Position numbers and translations under genes: made by a program
The notes under the pieces: generated by a model
The model's input: only the letters and a program-made list of their open reading frames with translations
What the model was told of the DNA's origin: nothing
The model's database searches: none
Assembly (NCBI GenBank): GCA_024734555.1
Contig: JANPWX010000449.1
Span: 5,751,764 to 5,815,763, forward strand
Length of the DNA: 64,000 nt
Direction: 5' to 3'
Source of the DNA: Trochalopteron elliotii
Lineage: Eukaryota; Chordata; Aves; Passeriformes; Leiothrichidae
Shown: piece by piece, positions 50,378 to 63,572 of the stretch
Numbering within the stretch: position 1 is the first letter of the stretch
How the letters are laid out: each line of letters opens with the position of its first letter

Positions 50378-51047
50378 TGTGAAAAACGAGGTTTAAAACA
50401 ACTCCTAAAAGTTAAAGTTAGAAAGTATTAGTTATATTAGTTATAGAAGTGTAAAGTTAAATGTTAGAAACTCTTTGTACTCATTTTTGTAATATATCTT
50501 CGTGACCTGTCAAGCAAGAATGTTGTTTCCATGGCAACGTAAGACTCCTATACCGCTCTACTCTGCCTGGCTATCTCACCCCCTCCCCCACCCCCGTCTC
50601 CTACTCTAACACCCCTTACGGTAATTAAAGATCCCAGGATGCAACACCTCGGGAAAATCGGGACAACTTCTAAAACAAACAGTAATTAAGACTCTTTGAC
50701 AACAACTTAAAACAAAAAGAATAATAACAATAAAGACTGAAGAGTACAGGCCAATTGATGCCAGGAACTTTGGATCTCGCTGTGACCAAAAGAGCAATCT
50801 GAACATCCGACTCATCAATGGAAATCACATTGGATTCAGAATTGTCAGGAGCGTGCTCCCGTGAGGGGGGAGGCTAATTCCCCACTCGGCTGTGTACAGC
50901 AGCAGAGTGTCCAGCCGCTCCCCGCCTCCTTCTCAGCACTGCGGTGGAGGCCACCCCACTCCCCCTCAGGCGCCTGCTTCTAAAAAAGCTGATACTTTAA
51001 TAAAGGCATTTAATGGCGGAAACTTGTCCCCTGCCCAATTTTTCTCA
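50378..51047 (+). mobile_element. Solo LTR (670 bp) with 4-bp target duplication
   Basis: It starts TGTGAAAAACGAGG and ends CCCAATTTTTCTCA (11 of 14 bases inverted), flanked by GTAC on both sides (50374-50377 and 51048-51051). AATAAA is at 50999-51004. A 4-bp duplication fits a class I (gammaretrovirus-like) ERV. Its 3' end resembles the LTR at 32825-33543. Confidence 0.82.
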
Positions 51048-51440
51048 GTACTATGGGTATTCTAAATGGCAAATGAGATAAAAAACTACTGTGGTATCTT
51101 AGAAAACACAGAGCAACTTTATTGCTCTGATCTGAAGCTCTTGGAATACAAAAAAACCAAATTATTAAACAAGTGCATAAATAATTGTAAAATTATTTAA
51201 AAACAAACCAGCATATGCCACTGCATTTGAAGGATCCATCATCTAAGAAAGAAAATTTTGGTTTTGTTTATTTTGGAACTCAGGAGAAGAGAGGAATGTA
51301 TGTATTACCACTACTCATCTCCTTATAAGTCCCAAAATCAGACCTTGAATCAGATGAAAGGTCTGTAAAGGCATGCAGATGTATATGACAAATGCAGCTT
51401 TTATGTCTTTACTGTGCACTGAAAAAGTCCTGTCATAATC

Positions 51441-51530
51441 TGTTCTGCCTCCTTTCTTTTTTCTTCCTTTTTTTTTTCTTTTTTCTTTTTACTTTTTCAT
51501 ATTTTTTCTTTTTTCTTTCTGTATTTACTT
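51441..51530. repeat. Pyrimidine (CTTT)-rich tract
   Basis: About 90 bases almost entirely of T and C on the plus strand. Confidence 0.85.
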
Positions 51531-51596
51531 TCTGCAGAGGCAAAATTATGTGGCTAAGTGATCAGGATAATAAAACATAACTTATGTTCAGATAAT

Positions 51597-52204
51597 TGTG
51601 GTATATGTGCTGAGTAAATTCGTGTATCAAGTATATTGTAAGTCATAACCTAAAATTGTGCGGAAAGTTCTGATTTCCAAAATTGCAAAAGGCGTCTCCG
51701 ACTACCGAGGCACATTTGCAACTGTAAAAGTTCTCAAATAATAGCAGTGCGAAACCAGGATTTGCAACAGAAAGAACAGGGCAGAGAAGGAGATGGCTCG
51801 TTCATCAAGGGTGGACCCACCACTTCATGGATGATCAGCGCCTGATACCGATCTTGGTGGAGGGAACCCAGAGATTGAACGGATCAGCATCCCAACGCCC
51901 AGTTCCAGGAACCCAATCCAGACCCCAGACCCTGCCAGGAAAATCTTTCAAAACCAAACAGTGAAAGAAAGAAGTACATGAATATGCACACTGGACAAAG
52001 GCTCACAATAAACTTGCCTCAAGGCAGAAAAACTGTATAAAATCTGTACTCTGAAACCCGGAGGTTGTGGACAGAGGTGGATCAGCTTCACTGAGGCTGT
52101 CCCTGCGTTCACCCAACTTCGATCGATGTTGCATGCTTTTATTGTGGCTAATTCAAATTGATTTTGAATGGCAAAATAAAATACTTGATATCAAATTGGC
52201 TACA
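51597..52204 (+). mobile_element. Probable solo LTR inside a 17-bp direct repeat
   Basis: It starts TGTGGTATATG and ends TTGGCTACA, with TATAAAA at 52036-52042 and AATAAA at 52175-52180, the usual spacing for an LTR promoter and polyadenylation signal. Near-identical 6-mers GATAAT and GATTAT flank it. Outside these, an exact 17-bp sequence is present on both sides (51575-51591 and 52218-52234). Confidence 0.55.
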
Positions 52205-52879
52205 GATTATTTATAACACATAACTTATGTTCAGGTAACGGTCTCCTGCTTCTGAAGAAAATCATGAAATAAACCTAAGAAATTAATTTTGAAGTAAATC
52301 TGACAATTATTGGAGCAAAATTTACACCTTGTTAAGGTTAATCCTAGACCTCAGAATGTGCAAGGAGATCAAGCTTCAAGGTTTCCAGGACAGCTTCTCT
52401 CTCTTTAACAGGAAGAAGTTAACCCAACACAGGAATGGCAGATGAGACTATTGAGATACTTCAAAAGTAATACACTGTGAATGCTACTTGCACATTTAAG
52501 CTGCTAGAGACAACAGAAATGGTCATAAATATACAGTGGAGACCTTTAAAAATCTGCAGCTCATAGTAAACTTAGCTGTTCACAAGAGTTTTAATACTCC
52601 GAGTACAGCTGCTTCCTGGCAGAAGAACAGAAGAGTCTCTCTGAATCCATGTTCCTCCACACTCCCTTATAGTGTGATGCCCAGCTGCCAAAAATCAGGG
52701 AAATGCATTGGATCCCATCATTTTCTGTGCAAACAGGGTTTGAGACCAGCTACTGCAAGGAACAATTTGTCTGAACTCATTGGATAGATGCTTTGTACAG
52801 TAGAGATGTGATTTCATAGTTCACAATATGGCTAGCCTGTAATTCCTTTTAAAGATGCAATTTACTATGTTTATCACAG

Positions 52880-53743
52880 GATTAACTGGGAGGAACTGTT
52901 GACTCCCTCCAAGGCAGGGAGGCCCTGCAGAGAGACCTGGACAAATGAGAGGCTGGGCAATCACCAACCAGATGAAGTTCAAGAAGGGAAAGTGCCGGAT
53001 TCTGCACCTGGGATGGGGCAGCCTTGGATGTACAGACAGACTGGGGAATGAGGTGCTGCAGAGCAGTGCTGCACAAAGGGACCTGGGGGTCCTGGTCTGT
53101 GGCACATTGAACATGAGGCAGCAGTGCCCTGGCAGCCGGGAGGGCCAACCCTGTCCTGGGGGGCATCAGGCACAGCATGGCCAGCTGGGCAAGGGAGGGG
53201 ATTGTCCCCTCTGCTCTGAGCTGGGGCAGCCTCACCTCCAGTGCTGGGGGCAGTTCTGGGTGCCACAATACAAGAAAAAAATTGAACTATTAGAGAGTGT
53301 TCAAAGGAGGGCTACGAAGATGGAGAAAGGCTTTGAGGGGAAATCATATGAGCAGTGGCTGAGGTCACTTGGTCTGTTTGGTTGAAGGCTCAAGGCTGGA
53401 GGAGACGGAAGGAAGATCTCACAACTTCCTCATGAGGGCAAGAGGAGGGGCAGGCACTGATCTCTTCTTTGTGGTGACCTGAGGGAATGGCCTCAAGTTG
53501 TATCAGGGAAGATTTGAGTTGGATATTAGGAAAAGGTTCTTCACCCAGGGGGTGTTTGGGCACTGGAGCAGGCTCGCCAGGGCAGTGGTCACAGCACCAG
53601 CCTGAGAGAATACAAGAAATGTATGGACAGCACTCTGAGACATATGGTGTGACTCTTGGGAATAGTGCTGTGCAGGGCGAGAGCTGGACTTGGTGCTTTG
53701 GGTCCCTTCCAACTCAGCTTATGCTGTGATTGTGTGATTCTGT
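52880..53743 (+). mobile_element. CR1 LINE, 5'-truncated, near-complete 3' part
   Basis: About 860 bases of collinear CR1 sequence from 'cctgcagagagacctggacaaatgagaggctggg' to the terminal 'tgattgtgtgattctgtga'. Long remnants of the reverse-transcriptase C-terminal frame are visible but broken. It is one of the younger CR1 copies here. Confidence 0.9.
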
Positions 53744-56700
53744 GATTTACAAAGAGTTTTCTGGCTGTCTAGGAAGAGCATGTTTTTCAGTGGCTTATTT
53801 TTCCGTACATTTTTCAAAATTTGAATTGATGTTCATGTCCTTCATGAATTACAATGTATCTCCAAGGTCTTTATTTTGTAAAGCACATTTTTCCAATCCA
53901 TACTGTCTAAGAACTAACACAGAATGTTTTCATGCTGTAGAAGGATCTTGAGGGACCTCAGAAAATGCAGTTACCTGCATATTCCAACATATAGCAGTTG
54001 CTTTGCCTGCCTCAGAATCTTGAGGACTCAGAACAGCTTTTAAAAATCCACCTATAACACCAAACTGCTTTTCCTGCTGCATTTGTTGCCAATTGAACCC
54101 CTCCCTGAAGCGGCAGTAATTGAATTTATTGCAGAAAGGCATCCAGCTACAGGAAGTTTCTGTTTAATATTACTGCAAGGAATGGGGTGGAGTGATTTGA
54201 ATGAAGATGCAAAATAGTTGTTATCAAGAGTGAAGATCAAAGAAAAGGTGATGAATGGGCAGTTTCGGTTGTTATTGCTTTTGAGAGGTGACTGAAGGGA
54301 AAACAAAGCAAAACACACTCATAATTGTTGTCAGTAAGTTAAAGGTATTGGTCTGGATTTTTAGTACACCAAGTTCACTTGCTCTGCAGTGTTTAAAACA
54401 ATTCAACATAAAGGAAAATAAATCTTTTTATTCTTTTCTGTAAGAACAGAAATAGTAACTCAAATGCCTCTTCCTTTTTCATAAATTTGAACTGAAATCC
54501 CTCACTGTGTATCCTGGCTTTACTCCTCTGATCTCTGGTTCCTTTTCAAGCATGTCTCTTGTTATCTTCGTATCTCATTCAATAGCATAATATCCCATAT
54601 TATGCTGATATATATTATGCCAATTTTTGTGGCCCAACAGGCAGTAAGCACAGATTTACAATGAAGCAGAATAACAATAATAAATGGTAGGAAGAAATAG
54701 AAACTTTTTATCAACCTGTCCATACTATCCCAAGCAGAGAGGCAATGCCAGGTGGAAGAAAACATTCTTGCCAGGATGTGCTTCTGTGAACACTCAATGT
54801 GATTTAATGTGCTCGTTACAGTCTTATTTATCCCTAAATGGAGCTACCTTCTTCCCATGTCTGAAGCATTGCAATCAGAATAAAATCTAAGCCTCATGTA
54901 CATCTACAGAAGAACTCCAAGGAGGACTAGATTTCAACTTTTCACAGTATTTGCATTGCTGTATTTAAAAGGAAGCAAGTGTTCTGGGGCTTCTTCTCAG
55001 AGAGGCTAAGCTACTCCGATGTTCTCTGCTTGGTTTACCCTCTCTGTGCATTGAAAGTGCTGCTGTTTCCCTGATGTCACAAGGCTGGATGCTTTGGAAA
55101 CTCCAAAGTGACCGATAGAGACTGATGCAAATGAATGCATGCAGTTTTCCTCTGTGTCAGATGAGGAAAACCAGAGCACGGCATATTCCCTTTGAAATTT
55201 ACAGAGTGACACAGCAGTACAAAATCTTCACAGACTGTTGACTGTCTGGGGCAGAAAGTTGAGCACTGTTACCATTAAATCTCTACATGCAGCCGTCCAG
55301 CTGGACAACACTCACAGACATGACAGAATGGTACACAGCAATAACACTGGGGCTATTGTTGCTTTTGCTGCTTTTGCTTTCAGTCACTCCTCTTTGTGCT
55401 TCACAGGATAGCTTCTAGCTAGACAGATAAAGAATGCCTAAATAAAAATCTTATGATAGAAACAGTTTCATCATAACACCCAAATTTTATGAGTAGTAAA
55501 AAACCAACTAGGCAGCCATCATTGGTACATATAAAGTTGGAACAGTTTTCCTCATGTATAATATTACCTTCAGTTACATTGAATTTTAATTGTTGTTTTA
55601 TTACCTAGCTAGTTATTCTACAGTCTTCACAGAAAATCCTTTGACACAACAGAACATACTGTGGAACAGGGAACCAGGAGTGCAGAGTGAGAGTGAGGCA
55701 GGAGAGGACAGTGTCTTCCTCCCTGGCAAGGCACAATCCCACAGCACCTGAACAGGGCAAGCAGAGCAGGTCCTGTGGTGCTCACCTAGCTCAGGCACAT
55801 GCCAGTGACCACCAGACTCACAAGTTTGTGGTGATCCAAGGTCCAAGGCCAAGCCATGTCCTCTCTGGAAGCCATGAATCTCAGCTCTGCAGTAGGAAGT
55901 TTTTCTGCCAAACCCTATTGAGTGACTGTTAGCTTAGACTGGGTGGCTGTGACGGTCAAGTTCCTGAAAGAGGCAGGAGCCAATCTTCTGTAGAGCTGTG
56001 TACAGCTTTTATGGGTTTTGTGTTTGTTTTTATAAGTTGTTGAACCTGTCTAATTTAAGTCTGAAACAGAAATGCTAATTTCATTAAAGAATACTGAACA
56101 TTTTCTGAACTGGAAAAAAAAGTAGCCACTGAAAGATCTGTTAGATTTGTTTAGGCTTTAATTTTGCATGTGAATCAACCACATTTGCTGAAACAACCTG
56201 TTTCCTTAGGGTTATTATTGACAGTCATTTAAAGGATTGCTAAATGAAGTGAAACTGGAACATTAAACTGCTGAGAAGCTCAGTGAAGCTTTTTATGACC
56301 ATGTCTTCACATGCCTGTTATTGAGTCTTTACATTTGATAAACATTAAACTCTTTGGGGAGGGATAGGGGGCAATCAGTTCCATCTTGTAGGCACTTTAA
56401 TGTCCTGTCTATATGTCATGTTCCCGTTATAGTGAGTGGAAATCCAGTCAAGACAGCTAATGGACTCTGGAGGAGGATTCAGATGTCTCTTTCAAAATGA
56501 GTCAAATAGCTCTACAGTTTCCAGTGGGATTGAGCATAAGCATTCAATTTTCTAGGGTATAGAAGCACAAGGCTAGCAGATACAATGTGGGGTATATGGG
56601 AGATCTTGCTCTTCTGGAGAAGCAGCTGGAGCTCAGGCAGGATGCCTTACAGGACCTCAGATGGCAACTAAGCAATTGAACCAAGCCCCTCCTTTTAGAT

Positions 56701-58354
56701 GCCTATGCATACATATATCTATGATCTGGAGCTGAATCGCACACCTGAGATTTCATTGTTAAGAAATTTTAAATCATTATATTCATTTGCCAAACAAAAG
56801 TAGCCAGAATCTCCCAAGAAAAATGATATTTTTCTTAACATATTTTCTGGTTTTGCTTTTTCCCGTGTTCTTACAACCAGAGAACATTTAGAAATGTTAT
56901 TGTAAGATGTGGAAATCCAGCTATTCAGGCACATGTCTTTATTCCATCAACATGAACTGGCCTTTGGTAGGGAACTGTAGACAAATCTGCACAACTTCAT
57001 CACCAACACCCTGAAAGAAACCCTTCTACCCTTTCCTTGCTTTTGTGATTGTGAAGATGAGGAGATTTAGCACAGCAGCTTTTGTGTCTCCAGTTTTTAG
57101 AATGCTGTGATCATTGTGGAGTTTGGAGGTCATGTGGCTACTCATGCAATAGTGACAGTATCCTTTTCACCCAAGTCTTGTCAGCACCTTCTACTTGAGA
57201 AATCTAATGCAACTGAAATAAAGCATGAAGATAAATTTATTTTTATGAGACTTTGCAGTTATTTAAGGGATGAATTTGGTTTGACAACTTTACAGTTCAT
57301 GCAGCTGCTGTCCACACAGGTCCACACAGGACTCCTACAAGTATAGGGATTGTCAGCAGGAATGGTTGAATGGTAGGGACATGGGCATGGGTCCAGTCTC
57401 ACCTCTGGCAGCATAAATAGGCACTACCAGGGTAGTTTATCTTCAGTTCTCTTTTGCCTTCCCACATTCCCCTCTGTGACTGACTCCCAGCCTATGTCTC
57501 TTCTCTTAAATTTGTCTCATGGCCCGTTATTATGAAATATCAGTCTAATGAGTCTAAACATTTGAAACAAATTTAACTTCTACAGCCATAAGCGTGAAGA
57601 CAGATAGGGCAGGCTGAGTGGCTTACACTTCCCAGCCACAAAAAGAGGTGCTATTAAATCATCATAAGTAGGAAGGAAATGTACACTTCAGAGTTGAGCA
57701 ATACACCTGGTGAATAAACTAGAGGTTCAAAATAATAAACTATGACTCTTTCTCCAAGTGCAAGAATAATCAAGCACATAAAAACAAGGATAATAAGGCA
57801 TAAGTGCCTGTTGCATAAAGGTACTGTGCCTTTTTTTAACATATCTGACAAACCAAATATACTGTGCTAATGATCTGGGAAAAACAATACATTAATTGTC
57901 TTCAGAAATTATTCTGAAATACAGAAAGGCCAAGAACTGTGCTAAATGAAAATGCTTTTTTTTTTCCTACAGAGTGCCTTTATAATTAAAGGACAGCATT
58001 TAAGCAAGTCATTTTTATATTAAGCCTCAGTAGCACCACAGCGTGTACTATTCTGTTTGGGGAAAGGCATTCTTCCAAAATGTGTGATCATCTGAAAGGT
58101 TAACTCATCTTTTGTAATTTCATTTGTCAAGTCTGTATCTCAGCCAGGAAATCAGCTCAGTTGTGAAAGAACTGTCAAGCGTGTTCAAGATTAAATGTGT
58201 ACTTATGGAGTTCCCTGCATTGGGTAACTGCCTGTGCCTTGGGACTGTACAGAGATCCCAGCCGTCACGAAAAGGCAGGCTTGATTATCAATGGTCCTTC
58301 TCAGGGTGGTGTGCCTGTTATGATTCTAGTTTATTACTCATTTTTATTTCTCCA
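53744..58354. other. Intergenic stretch without recognised genes
   Basis: No coding exon was recognised. A 10-bp perfect hairpin (54584-54606) and scattered AT-rich segments are the only structure noted. Some GC-rich text near 55670-55870 could be an old repeat. Confidence 0.55.
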
Positions 58355-58355
58355 G

Positions 58356-58605
58356 GTCTGTCACGGCCCCTAGTGGCTCAGAGACACCCAGACACCACCG
58401 TGGGCCTGGCACCAACAGCCTGGAGAAGGGTGAAGTGCTGCAGGGCAAACTGTGGGAAGGGGTGAAGCGATGGGGCCTGGGAAGCCTGGGCGTGTTCAAC
58501 AGCTCTGTGAGCCAAAACAAGTTCCAGCAAATCCCATCATATATTTCTTGCAAGATTGGTCATGCTTATAATTTTCAATAAAAACATTTTTGTTGACTTG
58601 AAGGA
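58356..58605 (+). ncRNA. Possible terminal exon of a non-coding transcript
   Basis: A pyrimidine tract and acceptor (tttttatttctccag, AG at 58354-58355) are followed by about 200 GC-rich bases with intact CpGs, then AATAAA at 58577-58582 with T/G-rich sequence after it. Together these resemble a 3'-terminal exon on the plus strand. The coding potential is poor: frames are short and nothing is recognised. It could equally be a repeat fragment with a fortuitous signal. Confidence 0.25.
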
Positions 58606-61600
58606 AAAATGTTTTGATTTTGTATTTGTTTTAACATTCATCTTGTGTCTTTCTTAAAAGACATCTATGTATCATAACATCTTGAAGAGGCAGATGATTT
58701 AATTTAAAGACTGAAAGTATGACACTAAGAAATTAATTTTAAAAATTACTTTCTGTTTTATAGGTTATCTTGTGTGACAATCTGAGTGAAAACTTTTCTT
58801 CTTGCCCATGGAATTGTTCTCGTTGGTCAGAGTTTACATCACAGCTTTCCCAATGTTCAGGTGGGCTTTCATTGGCGTAAAGTTCATTCTATGGGCCCTG
58901 CCGACTAAATCATGAAAATTAGCAGTCCTCTAGAAAACAAAAAGTCCTCTGGCATTCCAGGAGAAATGTGTTTATGCCATTCTAGTTATGGCACCTTTAG
59001 CTTTTGGAGCGTCTACCTAAACCCAAATTCCTGTAATATATATGCTCAGTAAATGCAGTTTAAAAAAATCCAATTTTTGTTTAAAAAACCAAAATTTTTG
59101 TTTTATCAGTCCCCCAAAGAGAAATGCATCTGCAAATTCATATTTGTTTCATTGTTGGGAAACAGCTGTTCATTACTAAGAGGAAAATACAAGCTCTCAA
59201 TTATACCACACAATATTCTTGGTAATACCTGACTGTTTATCCATCACAACTAACCCATTTGCTCAGACCAGGAATTATTGAAACAGTGTTTCTACTGTGT
59301 TTTTGAAAATCCCGTGTAACTTTCAACTTCAAAGATATAATTCCTTGGTAGCCTTTTATTATAGGGCTACCCAATACAGGAAAAACCAATTCTATGGGTT
59401 TTCTTATTTTTTTTTTTCCTCTACCCTGTTTCTTTTATTCATTGCTCTCCATCCCAAACAGCTACAGTGACTCCTTTTTAGAGTTGCTCACCCTGGATCT
59501 GCATGAGAGTATTGAAATTTCTGTTTTAAACTGAGAGCATTGATTTTTTTCTTAGCCTGCAGTACGCAGACTAATACCTCTTGGCTAAGCTGAAATGGAG
59601 TCCTGAGACCATGGGCAGGAGTTGGGAGAGATCCTGGAGGAGGCTTAGCAGGGACAATAAGGCCCAATAGTGCTCTCAGGGCCCTGACATCTATTCTAAC
59701 ACCTATTTCTTCTCTGAACAATTCTGTCCATCATGCCTAATAATGCTAATTTTAAAGTGATTTTTCTTTTTCTGAGTGAGATTACCATTTTTCTATGTCA
59801 TATTGTACATCCTTTGGATAGATAAAATTTCATAATAATGTCTGATAGGAACATTACTTCTGTTAAAAATAGCTTACAAATCTGACTGCCATTTCCATAC
59901 TTTTTTCAAACTGTTCTGAAGCTGCATTGTAGTAGCGCAAATATTACATTGAAGATCTGTCTTTTCTCTGTGGGTGTCTCATTCAGAGACAGTCAGGCAG
60001 AATATTCTCACATGCTTTCTCTCAAATCTCCTGAAGCATAGCAAGTAAGTATTGGAAAATAAGAGTTTTGAGAGCCTCCTGGTTGAGGAAATTCTCCTAG
60101 CATGTTGTGGTTCCATTGAGAAGGGCTTTAGTGATATTTCACTGACAAATGGTTTTCTTGGGGTCACTTCCTTTGTTTGCTGGCTACTTCTTTAGGTACA
60201 TGATAAAAATTATATGGAAAAATGGAAAGTAAGCAGGTTAGTATAAAATCATCAAGGATTTACTGTGAATGCCAAAGTTTAACTTAAACACATACAGTGA
60301 TAATTAAAAAAAATTATTATTAAATAAAATCAATATTTACTTACCATAAATTCCTGTAGACATTTGCAGAGGAAATGTTTAACTGGGGTATGTGGTATGT
60401 GAATGAGAGCCTATGTGGTTGCATGAGGCACCAAGAGAAATGGTACAGCAGGAGTGCAGGGAGTGATGCAACAGATTACAAGCAAGCATGAAATGTGGGA
60501 AAGAACACAGGTAAAAATAGGGAATTGGCAAGATTTGCGTGTTGAGCCAACTGTTCTAAATCCTTGGCACGAAGAAAGCCCCATGAAACACAGAGCTACA
60601 GCAGTGTGGTACAGCTCAGGCTGGCCCCAAAGTTTTCTCAAGAGAGAATGTGAAGGATACCAGAGATTGCAAACCACTGTCACCATTCAGGATGAATCCA
60701 CACAAAGTGACAAGGGTTTGATTGTCAGGGCACGGCAAGGACTGGCTGCTCCCTAACAGCCAGGGTCTCAGTCTGGTAACACAGCCCGAGTGAGGGAGCA
60801 GGGCATGCTCACAGGTGGCAGCTGTGGTCACTAGGAGCCCAATTCATCAAACATGTCTGAGGCAGGTCCAAGGTCAAGCTGGAAAAATCAATTGCCTGGT
60901 CAGTGACAGGATGAGGATGAGGATTGGGATCAGAGTCAGAATGAGGTCTGGTGGCCATAATCAGGGTCAGATACAGTCATTCATGATTGGGCATGTCCAC
61001 AGTGACAAAGCAGGACCAAGGTCAAGCCAGGAAGTCATTCTGCAGGCTCAGGTCCCAGCCAGTGGGGTCTATGGCCACAGACAGGCATGGCTGTGGCTGG
61101 GCTGGGGACCAATATTACATATGACATAACTCAGACAGGGCCTGAAGCTGCAGGGTGGAGCTGTGCCAGGGTGTAGGAGGAGGACTGAGGTGAGGCTGGT
61201 CAGGGTCATTAAGGTCTATGAGTGCCCTCGGGGCTCTGACCTTGATACTTGGTGCCCCATGTCCTCCTCACCATAAATAACTCTTTCAAAACACACAGAT
61301 GTTTGTGCTTATGAGTAGGAAGGATTGAGTATGCATGAAAGTGAAATTTATGGAGAATGAGTGTTCCTGAAATGGGTCTTGTTTAAAGTGAAAAATTGCT
61401 GCCTTAACTGTAAGTAACTGTGGTCATGCATCGGACCTTGTTACTTTTGTTGTTATAGCTATACTCCTTTCATTTCTTCAAGCTGCAAATAAACAACTGT
61501 ATTTGAATCATTTATTTGAATCATTTATAATCTCTCTCAATCTCAAAGGGACGTCTGGTTTTGCCACAGTTTTAGGATAGTACTCTTACAAGACAACTGA

Positions 61601-63364
61601 AATTTTAAATGTCTTATTATGAATTTCACAAGGTAGAATTTGTTCCTGTATAAAAGGGAAACTACTACAAACTCCTGCCTGTTTCTTGGGCAAGTCCCTC
61701 AGGCTGAGAGGACACCAGAGAAATTAGAAGGGCACTTCCAGAGCCCATGAAGGCTCCCAGACCTCCAGCCTGGAGCTCCATCCAGCATTTTACCTTGTAC
61801 TGTGGGACACAGGACAACGCCCTTTTGACTTTCTCTTTTCCTTTTCTGTTATATGGACCTCTTGGCTAATGAGCAAATTAATTATTAAAAAGCATTAGCA
61901 TACTTTCATACTTCTCAGATACTTTTCAAAGCATTCATGACAGCAGCATAAGAAGTTGTTTTAGAAACAGGACAGCAAGATAATATTTTCCTTTTTTTTT
62001 TCATTGACGATTTATGTCTGTCATGACTCACAGACCACTGTTGCTGCTCTGTTATGAAAGAGGTGAGCCCTGCAGGCAAAACACAGACCAGGTGAGCAAA
62101 GACAGCATGTCCAAACACAACACTTTTATTGTACATTTACTTAGGAAAAGAGTAAACTTAGCCCAGTGCTGCGACAGCTGGAAATCTACACAGGAGCGGT
62201 TTTTGCTTGTTTGTTTTTCTATTACAGGCAGACATAAAATGCTTAAACTGGCAGCTGACCCCTGTGACAGTCTAACTGTGCTAGACTGGGATTTTGTTTT
62301 GTATGTCAAGGTAATGTGCTGGAACTGTGGGAAACATGAGCCATCCCCCAAAGCACATCCTTCGGGGTGGATCAGCATCTCCTGCAAGCAGCTTTTCATC
62401 AGGTAGTTTTGGACAAAACCATTTTTGTTTCAAGAATAAAACCTTCAGTATATTTACTCATTTATCTGCACAGCAATAAACCCCTAGAAAAAAACCATTG
62501 TATTCAAAGCTGTACCTGGGAGGAGAGACCTCCCATGGGTATATTTAAGGGAGATTTTTCCATTCCCTCCTGAAATTAGTAACTTCATGGATTTTAAAGG
62601 GAAACCAAACATTTCTATGATTATAGGTTTCCCAGATCTCAGGGAGGAGGAAAAACATCTTTCAGTGATACACTCAACATACGTATGGCAAAAGTGGAAC
62701 TAATTAAGAGACACTCCCTTTCCCCTTGGCTTTCTGGAATTCCAAACCCTCATCAGAGACAGCAATTATTTTGGGAGTCTTTCATTGTTCCCCTCATCAA
62801 CGTGTTTACTTCCGTCTCATGCCATTGCATAAATACGTTTGTAATTTTCTCTTCCTGATGTGGCACAATTCCACAGCCTGTTTTTGTTTTTAATTCTGTG
62901 TGCTAATGAAGTGCTAAAACTGACTCAGCAAATTGTTTCTGACCGCTGAACAACTGCAGAGCAATGCAGACCTTCCCGTTGGGAGGGGTTAAAAAATGGT
63001 GAATGTAAAGGTAGCGTAATATAAATCTGCAGGTTGGCTAAATCTAGTTTGTTGAGAGATATGTGCCTTTTATGGACACCACCCTTACACCATGCGATGT
63101 AATACAACTCTGTTTGCATTCTTCCCTGTGACTTTCTGCTAACTCTTTGCATAGTTCAAGGCTCTGAGCCAAGGCCACTAAGACTGACTAATGCTGTATT
63201 ATGAACGGTCAAAGCACATGCCAGAGCTTAAACCCAGCACCTTAAACACGAGCCCCACTCTGTGTCTTTCAGCTGAGTTTTGATTTTTCCAAATTTGTCA
63301 ATTTTTCCCTGTAACAAATGAGCAAAAAAGCATTAACAGCTTTGACACAGAACTCTTCCTCCTG
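58606..63364. other. Intergenic stretch, mostly without recognised features
   Basis: Two GC-richer blocks (59575-59720 and 60590-61280) share distant similarity and may be one old repeat family. The second includes repeated 'caaggtcaagc' and 'gatgagg' words. No exon is supported. Confidence 0.5.
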
Positions 63365-63572
63365 ATTCCAGCTCCAGAGTACTCACTCCAGCTCTGGGGT
63401 CCTCAATACAAGAAAGACACAGACCTGTTGGAATGAGTCCAGAGGAGGCCATGAAAGATGATTAGAGTATTGGAGCACCTCTCCTATGAAGAGAGGCTGA
63501 GAGAGCTGTTAAGCCTGGAGAAGAGAAAGCTCCAGGGAGACCTTGTAACAGCCTTCCAGTATCTAAAAGGGG
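63365..63572 (+). mobile_element. CR1 LINE fragment
   Basis: 'ccagctctggggtcctcaatacaagaaagacacagacctg' through 'ccttccagtatctaaaagggg' is CR1. It is cut at its right end by another CR1 copy. Confidence 0.85.

Noticed and set aside
52882..53385. Frames of 128 and 146 codons on opposite strands
   Set aside because: They are remnants and shadows of a 5'-truncated CR1 LINE, not host genes.
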